15,400 bases of DNA from Dehalococcoidia bacterium (GTDB lineage Bacteria > Chloroflexota > Dehalococcoidia > UBA2979): assembly GCA_004297315.1 (NCBI GenBank), contig SCTU01000061.1, positions 1 through 15,400 of the forward strand, given 5' to 3'. The notes beneath the pieces are model-generated. The model did no database searches, was not told the origin of the DNA, and saw nothing but the letters and a program-made list of their open reading frames with translations. The translations under genes were made by a program, and so were the position numbers. Below, piece after piece: positions 7,188-13,784 of the stretch; the first letter of the stretch is position 1, and every line of letters begins with the position of its first letter.

Positions 7188-7454
7188 GTGGCGACCGTGC
7201 ACATCCCGGCCCACTGGCGCGACCTCGCAGGCGGCCGCGAGACGATCGAGGTGTCGGGCAACACGCTCCAGCGTGTGCTTGAAGGCATCGCCCGCGAGGC
7301 CCCGGAACTCGGCGCCATCCTCATGGACGGCTCCACCCTCCGCGGCGAGGTCGCGATCGCCATCGACTCCGAGGTCACGGAGAACGATCCGCTCCAGCCC
7401 GTCCCGGAGGGAGCGGAGATCTTCCTCATCCCGGCGATCGCCGGAGGCTCGTGA
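7188..7454 (+). CDS. MoaD/ThiS-family ubiquitin-like sulfur carrier
   Basis: This 88-residue beta-grasp protein ends in IPAIAGGS. MoaD/ThiS proteins carry sulfur as a thiocarboxylate on a C-terminal Gly-Gly, for molybdopterin, thiamin or other sulfur-containing products. Position as the last gene of a molybdoenzyme operon favours a role in molybdenum cofactor supply. The diglycine (86-87) is followed by one extra Ser, so it would need trimming before adenylation, or the protein acts differently from standard MoaD. The GTG start at 7188 has a modest GAAGG Shine-Dalgarno sequence and lies 25 bases after the large-subunit stop. An upstream shift is blocked by the preceding gene. MoaD versus ThiS-like is unresolved. 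Confidence 0.85.
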   Translation: MATVHIPAHWRDLAGGRETIEVSGNTLQRVLEGIAREAPELGAILMDGSTLRGEVAIAIDSEVTENDPLQPVPEGAEIFLIPAIAGGS

Positions 7455-7737
7455 AGCACCTACGACCGATAGACGTCGAGGTGGTAGCCGGTGTGACCGC
7501 CGCGGGTATCGCGCTGGTGCATCCCACGCTTCATCTTCCGGGTGGAGCGCGGCTCGGAACTGGCCGTCCGGTTGCGTGAAATTGAGCGCGGCCACCGTCT
7601 GGCTGACGATAGCCCGCGGGCCGCGCCCTGAGCCGGCGTCGTCCTGAGAGGCAGGTCCCAGCGATCGCCGCCGGCCTTCTGTACGGGCCGCGCCCCTGTT
7701 GAGCGCGGGTTGAGGTTCAAAGGCGCACTATATCTTC
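7455..7737. other. Intergenic region with repeats, before the sensor kinase
   Basis: TTGAGCGCGG occurs at 7582-7591 and 7699-7708. CGGGCCGCGCCC, an imperfect palindrome, occurs at 7617-7628 and 7684-7695. A loose stem (GCCGGCG at 7632-7638 with CGCCGGC at 7669-7675) followed by CTTCTGT could terminate the hydroxylase operon. A 42-codon frame from GTG 7451, overlapping the previous stop as GTGA, and a competing minus-strand frame ending at 7460 are too weak to call. Confidence 0.4.
7699..7716 (+). promoter_or_regulatory. Putative response-regulator box and promoter of the kinase/regulator operon
   Basis: TTGAGCG-CGGG-TTGAG is a direct repeat with an 11-bp period, the spacing used by OmpR/PhoB-type regulators. 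Eleven bases after it comes CACTAT (7726-7731), a weak -10 placing the transcription start on the GTG at 7738. The box overlaps where a -35 would be, and no good -35 exists, as expected for an activated promoter. The same arrangement precedes the transporter gene. Confidence 0.55.
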
Positions 7738-9309
7738 GTGATCGAACGCTTCTGGGCCCGTCCGCCGCGGCGCATCGCTCGGGCTGCCACTGCGATCGGG
7801 CTGGTCGCGCTGACGACGCCATTCGTCGCGCTGCTCCATCGCCTGCTGCCGGAGCCGGACCTCGCAGTGGCATATCTGCCGACGGTGATGCTCATCGCGG
7901 TCCTCGCCGGAGGGGCCGCGGCGTTCGGGGCCTCGATCATCGCCTTCGTCGCATACGACTTCCTGTTCGTGCTGCCGTACTTCACGCTCACCGTGAGCGA
8001 CCCCGAGGAGTGGGCGAACCTGCTCGTCTTCCTCGCCGTGGCCATCGCCACCGGGCAACTGGCCGGCATCGCGCGGGCGCGGGCGCTGCAGGCGACCCGC
8101 AACGAGCGCGAGGCGGGCACCCAGTTCCGCCTCGTGCGGGCGCTCACCGAGAGTGACGCGGCGAGCGGCCTGCGCGCGGCGGCGCAGATCATCGTTGACG
8201 AGACCGAGACGCCAGCAGTCGTGATCCGGCTCGGCCGCGGGAACGAGGTGGGAGTAGGCGCGCCCGACCTGCTCTCACGGCTCTCGAACCCGGAGGTCGT
8301 CCGCGATGCGGCTATCCTCGGCCGCGCGGACGCGGATTCGCCCAGCGGGCGCTGGGTGCGGCCGAGGCGCCAGCGTCTGGGACGTCAGCAGGAGGCCGCT
8401 GTCGAGCGTTTCGCGCGCGTGCGCATCCCGACCGGCGAAGAGGACGGCTGGATCGTCCTGGGCCCCGTCCACCCCGGACTGGGTGACCCGAACACGCAGC
8501 GACTGCTCGTGACCGCGGCGGCGTTGATCGGGACGGCGCTCCGCCGCGACCGGCTGGTCCGAGAGGCGAACGAGGCCGCGGTGCTGCGCGAGGGGGACCG
8601 GCTGCGGGGCTCGATGCTCAACGCCGTCTCGCACGACTTGCGCACGCCGCTCGCCTCGATCATCGCCTCCGCGGAAAGTCTCCTCCAGACTGACGTCGAC
8701 TGGTCGACCCAGGACCAGGAGGAGTTCCTGCGCGGGATCGCGACGGAGGGACGCAGGCTCGCGCGGATGGTGGACCATCTCCTCGACTACTCTCGCGTCG
8801 AGTCAGGCGCGCTGCGTCTGGCGCCCGCCTGGATCGGGCCGGACGACCTGGTGCTGGACGTGATCCAGCGCCTGAAGCCAATCCTCGGCGGACATCCCAT
8901 CGTCGCGGACATCCCGCCCGAGGTGGACGCGGCGTTCGTTGACGAGATCGCGCTCGGCGAAGCGATCGCCAACCTCATCGAAAACGCAGCCTCGCACACG
9001 CCTGCCGGCACAAACATCCTGGTGCGCGTCCGGCGCCCGGACGCCGCGCTCGAGATCGTCGTCGAGGACGACGGGCCAGGAATTCCGCTCACCGCGCTGC
9101 CGACGATCTTCGAGCCGTTCAACCGTACGGGAGGGTCGCCCCGCGCTCGGACGGGTGGGCTCGGGCTGGCCATTGCCCGCGGCATCGTCGAGGCGCACGG
9201 CGGCAGCATCCACGCCGGGAACCGGCGCGGCGGAGGGGCGCAGTTCACCATCACGCTCGTGCAGCGCCCGGTGCCCTCGCCGCTGCCCGATCAGGTGCAC
9301 GCACGATGA
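7738..9309 (+). CDS. Sensor histidine kinase, KdpD-like with DUF4118, lacking the KdpD/USP sensor region
   Basis: This is a 523-residue membrane sensor kinase. Four transmembrane helices at about residues 17-36, 42-58, 60-80 and 92-112 match the DUF4118 domain of KdpD. A GAF-like segment spans about 120-270. HisKA carries the phosphorylated His299 in SHDLRTP. The ATPase domain has the N box NLIENA (412-417), G1 DDGPGIP (from 444) and G2 GGLGLAI (from 473). Compared with full KdpD, about 890 residues in E. coli, the cytosolic KdpD and universal-stress domains are absent, so it probably senses through the membrane or GAF part. The start is GTG at 7738: the frame is closed by a TGA at 7711, and there is no Shine-Dalgarno sequence, suggesting a leaderless mRNA. 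It overlaps the regulator gene by ATGA. The stimulus is probably K+ limitation or osmotic state (inference). Confidence 0.92.
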   Translation: MIERFWARPPRRIARAATAIGLVALTTPFVALLHRLLPEPDLAVAYLPTVMLIAVLAGGAAAFGASIIAFVAYDFLFVLPYFTLTVSDPEEWANLLVFLAVAIATGQLAGIARARALQATRNEREAGTQFRLVRALTESDAASGLRAAAQIIVDETETPAVVIRLGRGNEVGVGAPDLLSRLSNPEVVRDAAILGRADADSPSGRWVRPRRQRLGRQQEAAVERFARVRIPTGEEDGWIVLGPVHPGLGDPNTQRLLVTAAALIGTALRRDRLVREANEAAVLREGDRLRGSMLNAVSHDLRTPLASIIASAESLLQTDVDWSTQDQEEFLRGIATEGRRLARMVDHLLDYSRVESGALRLAPAWIGPDDLVLDVIQRLKPILGGHPIVADIPPEVDAAFVDEIALGEAIANLIENAASHTPAGTNILVRVRRPDAALEIVVEDDGPGIPLTALPTIFEPFNRTGGSPRARTGGLGLAIARGIVEAHGGSIHAGNRRGGGAQFTITLVQRPVPSPLPDQVHAR

Positions 9310-10028
9310 CGGGGCGCGGGGCGCGCATCCTGGTCGTCGACGACGAGCCACCCCTCGCCCGCGTCGTGCAGCGCAACCTCGCCTCGCGCGGGTTCGACAC
9401 AGAGGTGGCCGCGACCGGCCTCCAGGCGGTTGAGGCATGGCGGCGATGGCGGCCCGACCTGATCGTGCTCGACCTCGGGCTTCCCGACATCGATGGCGTT
9501 GACCTGATCCGCGAGGTGCGCGCGTCGTCGAACGTCCCGATCCTCGTCCTGTCCGCGCGCGAGGGCGAGCGCGACAAGGTGCGCGCACTCGACGCCGGCG
9601 CGGACGACTACGTCTCAAAGCCGTTCGGCGTGGAGGAACTGCTGGCGCGGGTCCGAGTCGCGTTGCGCCACGCCGCACGCCCCGAGCGCGGCGTCGAGGC
9701 ACGTTGGGAGGCCGGCGGCCTCGCGATCGACTTCGAGGGCCGAACCGTCTCCCTCGACGGGAAGCCGGTCCGCCTCACACCGACGGAGTACGACCTCCTG
9801 CGCGCGATGGTCGCGCACCCAGGCCGCGTGATGACCGACCGAGCGCTCCTCCAGGCCGTCTGGGGGCCCGAGTACGCCTCCGAGAACCACTACCTCCACG
9901 TCTACATCGGACGTCTCCGTCGCAAGATCGAACGCGACCCGCAGCACCCGCAGTTCGTCAGGACCGATCCGGGCGTCGGGTACCGCTTCGTCGTACAGGA
10001 CGAGGATGGCCAGACCCGCGAGGCATGA
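9306..10028 (+). CDS. kdpE: KdpE-like response regulator, OmpR family
   Basis: This is a 240-residue cytosolic DNA-binding regulator. The receiver domain has the acidic pocket Asp12/Asp13, phosphoacceptor Asp56 (LIVLDLGLPD), Ser83 and Lys105 (SKPF). The C-terminal winged helix runs from about residue 145 to 235. Its WGP...HYLHVYIGRLRRK and PGVGYRF stretches are close to KdpE of E. coli, which is why kdpE is offered instead of a generic name. The start ATG overlaps the kinase stop (ATGA), so translation is coupled and the two are partners. No kdpFABC genes are in the window, and the next gene is a KimA-like transporter. The direct repeats before the kinase and the transporter are the likely binding sites. 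Confidence 0.93.
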   Translation: MTGRGARILVVDDEPPLARVVQRNLASRGFDTEVAATGLQAVEAWRRWRPDLIVLDLGLPDIDGVDLIREVRASSNVPILVLSAREGERDKVRALDAGADDYVSKPFGVEELLARVRVALRHAARPERGVEARWEAGGLAIDFEGRTVSLDGKPVRLTPTEYDLLRAMVAHPGRVMTDRALLQAVWGPEYASENHYLHVYIGRLRRKIERDPQHPQFVRTDPGVGYRFVVQDEDGQTREA

Positions 10029-10063
10029 CGGCGCCGCCGGTGTCAGACCGCGTCCGCAACGCG

Positions 10064-10096
10064 TTGAGCGGCTATTGAGCGTCGGGGACGGACGAT
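10064..10096 (+). promoter_or_regulatory. Putative response-regulator box and promoter of the transporter gene
   Basis: TTGAGCG-GCTA-TTGAGCG (10064-10081) is an exact 7-bp direct repeat with an 11-bp period. Eleven bases after the second TTGAG lies GACGAT (10091-10096), a weak -10 at the same offset as before the kinase gene. The predicted start is near 10103, giving a leader of about 47 nt. A further TTGAGG lies at 10101. Confidence 0.55.
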
Positions 10097-10149
10097 CTGG
10101 TTGAGGACGCGAGCGGCATCCGGACAGTGATGTTTTCCTCGCGACGCGC

Positions 10150-12204
10150 ATGACACTACGCCGCATCCGCAAGGGCCACCGGCTGGGCGACCGATACGTC
10201 CGCATCTTCCGGCCCACCGCCGGCAAGTTTGAGCAGGACGAAGAGAACCGGCTCGTGGCGACCGAAGCCGTATTCGACCAACCGGCCGGCCTCAGGCGCT
10301 ACTTCGAGCACATCTGGCGGTTCGTGGTCGGCGCGCGCCTCTCGAGTGCGATGGAGGCGCACGAGCGCCTCGGCGTGATCAAGGGCCTTGCCGTCTTCGC
10401 CTCCGACAACATCTCCTCGTCGGCGTACGCGACCGAGGAGATCATGCGCGTCCTCGTGCTCGCCGGCGCGGGCGCGCTCATGCTGACGATGCCGATCACA
10501 ATTGCCATCGTCGTGGTACTGGTCGTCGTGGTGACGAGCTATCAGCAGACGATCAGGGCGTACCCCACCGGAGGCGGCTCGTACATCGTCGCAAGCGACA
10601 ACCTCGGGCCCGTGCCAGGGCTCGTGGCAGCCGCGTCCCTGCTTACCGACTACGTCCTCACGGTCGCCGTCTCGGTCGCCGCCGGTGTCGCTGCTCTGAC
10701 CTCGATCTTCCCCGCGCTCTTCGACGAGCGCGTCATCCTCTCGGTCGGGTTCGTCCTGCTGATCTGCCTCGGGAACCTGCGCGGGATCCGCGAGAGCGGC
10801 ACGATCTTCGCCGCCCCCGCCTACCTCTATCTCGTCGCGATCTTCGGGCTCCTCGGCTACGGACTGTTCCGGTACGCGAGCGGGTCATTGCCCGAGTACA
10901 CGGCGCCCGAGGAATGGGGCGCACCGGAGGGCGCCACGACGCTCGGTGTCCTGCTGATCCTGCGCGCGTTCTCGTCCGGGTCGGTGGCGCTCACGGGCGT
11001 CGAGGCTGTGTCGAACGGCGTCCCTGCGTTCACGCCGCCCGAGGCGAAGCATGCCCAACGAGTGTTGCTGCTGATGGGCGGGTTCTTCCTCACGATCTTC
11101 CTCGGGATGAGCTTCCTTGCGGGCCAGATCGGCATCCTCCCCGATCCGACCGAGCAGACGACCGTGATCAGCCAGCTCACGAGCGCCCTGGTCGGCGGCG
11201 GAAGCCCGTACCACTACCTCGTCCAGATCTCGACGGCGCTGCTGCTGATCCTCGCCGCGAACACGGCCTACTCTGACTTCCCGCGTCTTTCGAGCATCCT
11301 CGCGCGCGACGGCTACTGGCCCCGCCAGTTCCAGTACCGCGGCGACCGGCTCGCCTTCACTACCGGGATCTTCGTGCTCACACTGCTCGCGGGGGCATTG
11401 CTCGTCGTGTTCAGCGCGAGCGTCACCAGCCTGATCCCGCTCTACACCGTCGGCGTGTTCATCGCGTTCACGCTCAGCCAGGGCGGAATGGTCCGCCACT
11501 GGTGGAACCTGCGGACGACGGACCGGGGTTGGTGGCGGCGCGCCGCCGTAAACGCGGTCGGGGCCCTCGCCACGGGCGTCGTCGCGCTCGTCGTGGGGGT
11601 GGCGAAGTTCGCGCTCGGCGCCTGGATGGTGCTGATCCTCGTCCCCATCCTCATGGCGCTGATGATGGCGATCCACCGCCACTACCGCGGCGTGCAAGCC
11701 GCGCTGACGCTGGACGAGGTACCCGAATTCCCGCGGGTCGAGGCGCCGCAGGTGGTGGTCCCCGTGAGCCGGCTGGACTACGCGGCGTACCGCGCGGTCC
11801 GCTTCGCGCAGTCGATCTCGCCGGCCGTGACGGCGGTCCACGTCAGCGAGAGCGCGGCTGAGGCGGCAGCGATGCAGGCACGCTGGGACGCCTGGGACTC
11901 GGGCGTTGAACTGGTGATCGTGGAGTCGCCCTACCGCTCCCTGCTGCCACCGCTACTCGCCTACATCGACGCGGTCCGCGCGACTGAGGGCGACCGCCCC
12001 GTCGTGGTGGTCGTTGCGGAGTTCGTGCCGCGGTACTTCTGGCAGAATTTCCTCCACAACCAGGCGGCGCTCCGCTTGAAGGTGCACCTGCTCTCGAGGC
12101 CCAACGTGATCGTGGCCAATGTGCCGAGCCATTTCGGCGAAGCCACGCGACGGATCCGCGAAACGCCAGAAGAGTCATCGGCCGAGTCCGACCGGCTGGC
12201 CTAG
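10150..12204 (+). CDS. APC/KUP-superfamily transporter, KimA-like (probable K+ importer)
   Basis: This is a 684-residue inner-membrane transporter. A cytosolic N-terminus of about 75 residues precedes roughly twelve hydrophobic segments (about 76-510) and a soluble C-terminal domain (about 535-684) resembling the universal-stress-like tail of KimA. Asp86, Tyr93, Asp167 and Thr171 align at a constant offset of 50 with KimA residues recalled as lining its K+ path (Asp36, Tyr43, Asp117, Thr121). A second motif, ALTGVEA with Thr282 and Glu285, also fits. KimA is a proton-coupled high-affinity K+ importer inhibited by c-di-AMP. An amino-acid permease is the alternative within the superfamily, but the KdpDE-like pair just upstream favours potassium. 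The ATG at 10150 has no strong Shine-Dalgarno sequence, and no better start is visible. Confidence 0.88.
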   Translation: MTLRRIRKGHRLGDRYVRIFRPTAGKFEQDEENRLVATEAVFDQPAGLRRYFEHIWRFVVGARLSSAMEAHERLGVIKGLAVFASDNISSSAYATEEIMRVLVLAGAGALMLTMPITIAIVVVLVVVVTSYQQTIRAYPTGGGSYIVASDNLGPVPGLVAAASLLTDYVLTVAVSVAAGVAALTSIFPALFDERVILSVGFVLLICLGNLRGIRESGTIFAAPAYLYLVAIFGLLGYGLFRYASGSLPEYTAPEEWGAPEGATTLGVLLILRAFSSGSVALTGVEAVSNGVPAFTPPEAKHAQRVLLLMGGFFLTIFLGMSFLAGQIGILPDPTEQTTVISQLTSALVGGGSPYHYLVQISTALLLILAANTAYSDFPRLSSILARDGYWPRQFQYRGDRLAFTTGIFVLTLLAGALLVVFSASVTSLIPLYTVGVFIAFTLSQGGMVRHWWNLRTTDRGWWRRAAVNAVGALATGVVALVVGVAKFALGAWMVLILVPILMALMMAIHRHYRGVQAALTLDEVPEFPRVEAPQVVVPVSRLDYAAYRAVRFAQSISPAVTAVHVSESAAEAAAMQARWDAWDSGVELVIVESPYRSLLPPLLAYIDAVRATEGDRPVVVVVAEFVPRYFWQNFLHNQAALRLKVHLLSRPNVIVANVPSHFGEATRRIRETPEESSAESDRLA

Positions 12205-12225
12205 TCGCAGCCTTGCCCTGTGAAA

Positions 12226-12251
12226 CATCGTCGACATCGGTTGCGACGATG
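12226..12251. repeat. 8-bp inverted repeat overlapping a -35 box
   Basis: CATCGTCG (12226-12233) and CGACGATG (12244-12251) are perfect inverted copies around a 10-nt centre, 22 bases after the transporter stop. With no T tract it is a weak terminator candidate. Its right arm overlaps the proposed -35 box at 12241-12246, so an operator is equally possible. Confidence 0.4.
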
Positions 12252-12270
12252 GGAGTCCGGAGCGTATGCT
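12241..12270 (+). promoter_or_regulatory. Candidate promoter of the 124-residue protein gene
   Basis: TTGCGA (12241-12246) and TATGCT (12265-12270) each match the consensus at four of six positions, with an 18-bp spacer. The predicted start is near 12277. The leader then contains TAGAACAT-TAGAACTG (12280-12295), a short tandem repeat of unknown meaning. Confidence 0.4.
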
Positions 12271-12334
12271 CCTGCCCGGTAGAACATTAGAACTGTTGAC
12301 GTGCCATCGCGAAGCCGCGAGATGGAGGCGTCAC

Positions 12335-12709
12335 GTGGAACCTTCGGAGCGGCCTCGCTCCCCCCGCCGCCCGGCGAATGCCCCCGCAAGGCGGCCCATC
12401 CGCCTCGACCTTCGCCGTGGTGATCCGGAACGAGCCGCCGACGTCGTGCAACGGCTGCTCGCCGAGTCCGGGCTGACACCTGATGAACGGGTCGAGGTGC
12501 TGGGCGGTGCGCTCGTCGTGGAGGCGCTGCGGCCGTATTGGACGGGCGCGCTCAGCGCCGAAGAGGCGCACGACGCGCTCCGCGCCGCCGACCCCGAACT
12601 TGCGGACGCCATCGAGGGTCTCGCCCCGATGCTCCTCGGGCACGCCGAGGTGCGGGCCGAGGCCGCCGCAGCCATCGAGGCGATTGGCGCTCTCCTCCGC
12701 TCGCGATAG
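12335..12709 (+). CDS. Conserved-looking helical protein of unknown function (124 aa)
   Basis: After a Pro/Arg-rich, probably disordered N-terminus (residues 1-28), the rest is Ala/Leu/Glu-rich and predicted helical, e.g. DPERAADVVQRLLAESGLTP and a tail of AEAAAAIEAIGALLRSR. It has no Cys, signal peptide or membrane segment. The frame is open back to 12266, but the GTG at 12335 has a GGAGG Shine-Dalgarno sequence 6 bases upstream and is the better start. The protein is acidic in its core and probably cytosolic. It lies between the transporter and ku genes, same strand, with its own candidate promoter, so a link to either is only positional. The family is not recognised. The gene call itself is well supported by ribosome site and composition. 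Confidence 0.65.
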   Translation: MEPSERPRSPRRPANAPARRPIRLDLRRGDPERAADVVQRLLAESGLTPDERVEVLGGALVVEALRPYWTGALSAEEAHDALRAADPELADAIEGLAPMLLGHAEVRAEAAAAIEAIGALLRSR

Positions 12710-12781
12710 CAACGCAACGCAAGGCGGCAAAGCGCAAGCCAAGCAAGCGCCAGATCCGGCTCGGCGGTTCGCCGGCTTCTC

Positions 12782-12787
12782 TATACT
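12782..12787 (+). promoter_or_regulatory. Candidate -10 box of ku
   Basis: TATACT matches TATAAT at five of six positions and predicts transcription from about 12794, giving a leader of about 36 nt before the ATG at 12830. No good -35 is visible 15-19 bp upstream. Confidence 0.5.
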
Positions 12788-12829
12788 TAGTTGCTCACAG
12801 GTCACGTCCCTCAACCTGAGGAGGGGACT

Positions 12830-13753
12830 ATGCCGCGAGCCATCTGGCGAGGCGCCATTTCCTTCGGGATGGTCTCGATCCCCGTGAAGTTGTACACGGC
12901 GACCGACAGCAAGGACGTCTCCTTCCGGCAACTCGCGAAGGAGGACCTCCAACCGATCAAGTACCTCCGCTGGTCGCCCACGCTCGACCGCGAGGTCCCC
13001 TTCGACGAGATCACGCGAGGGTACGAGTACTCCAAAGAACAGTACGTCATCCTCGACGAGTCCGACTTCGAGAAACTGCCCGTGCCGAGCAAGCACGTGA
13101 TCACGATCACCTCGTTCGTCGATGGCAGCGAGATCGACCCGGTCTACTACGAGAAGGCGTATCAACTCGACCCCGAAGAGGTCGGGGTGAAGCCGTACGC
13201 GCTGCTCCTGAAAGCGCTCGAAGAGCGCGGCCTGGTCGCGCTGGGCAAGCTCGCGCTGCGGCAGAAGGAGCAACTCGTCTGCCTGCGCCCCGCGGACGGC
13301 CACCTCATGGTCGAGGTCCTCTATTACCCGGACGAGGTGCGTCCCTACGAAGGCACGGACGTCTCGGGCGTGGCCGTCTCGAAGCAGGAGTTGTCGATGG
13401 CGTTTGCGCTCATCGACATGCTGCGCGAGCCGTTCGACCCGTCCAAGTTCCACGACGAGTATCGCGACGCGCTGATGGCGATGATCCAGGCGAAGCTCGA
13501 AGGTGGCGAGGTCGTCACCGCCGAGGAGCCCGCCCCCGCGCCAACGGTCGACCTCATGGCGGCGCTGCGGGCCTCGATTGCCGCGACTCAAGCCCGCAAG
13601 GGCGCGCCGGAGGCCGCCGAGGAGCCCGCGTCGAAGCCGGAGCCTGCGCTGAGCGGTGCGACGCGCAGTCGCACGAAGAAGGCGGCAGAGGCGCTCCCCA
13701 CCGACGAGGAAGCCCCCGCCAAGCCCTCACGTACCCGGAAGAAGAGCGCCTGA
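12830..13753 (+). CDS. ku: Ku, non-homologous end-joining DNA end-binding protein
   Basis: This is a 307-residue Ku homodimer subunit, which threads onto double-strand break ends and recruits LigD. It starts with the family hallmark RAIWRGAISFGMVSIPVKLY (residues 3-22). The beta-barrel core runs to about residue 230, including YYEKAYQLDPE, ALGKLALRQKEQL and the FHDEYRDAL segment. A Lys/Ala/Pro-rich C-terminal tail (about 255-307) is typical of bacterial Ku and contributes to DNA binding. The start is the ATG at 12830, with GAGGAGGGG 3-11 bases upstream. The frame is also open to a TTG at 12791, but that would overlap the predicted transcription start. The LigD gene follows after 31 bases on the same strand, completing the two-component repair system. 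Confidence 0.96.
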   Translation: MPRAIWRGAISFGMVSIPVKLYTATDSKDVSFRQLAKEDLQPIKYLRWSPTLDREVPFDEITRGYEYSKEQYVILDESDFEKLPVPSKHVITITSFVDGSEIDPVYYEKAYQLDPEEVGVKPYALLLKALEERGLVALGKLALRQKEQLVCLRPADGHLMVEVLYYPDEVRPYEGTDVSGVAVSKQELSMAFALIDMLREPFDPSKFHDEYRDALMAMIQAKLEGGEVVTAEEPAPAPTVDLMAALRASIAATQARKGAPEAAEEPASKPEPALSGATRSRTKKAAEALPTDEEAPAKPSRTRKKSA

Positions 13754-13772
13754 GCCGCCGCGCTGAGCCGCG

Positions 13773-13778
13773 TATCCT
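13773..13778 (+). promoter_or_regulatory. Predicted -10 box for leaderless ligD mRNA
   Basis: TATCCT begins exactly 12 bases before the ATG at 13785, predicting transcription from the A of the start codon. The 31-bp ku-ligD gap holds no Shine-Dalgarno sequence, so ligD may be read from its own leaderless transcript as well as from ku read-through. Confidence 0.4.
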
Positions 13779-13784
13779 CGACAC

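Noticed and set aside
10029..10149. c-di-AMP (ydaO-type) riboswitch before the transporter gene
   Set aside because: The predicted leader is only about 47 nt and shows no ydaO-like structure.
12791..12829. TTG start of ku
   Set aside because: It would lie at or before the predicted transcription start; the ATG at 12830 has a strong ribosome site and gives the usual Ku N-terminus.
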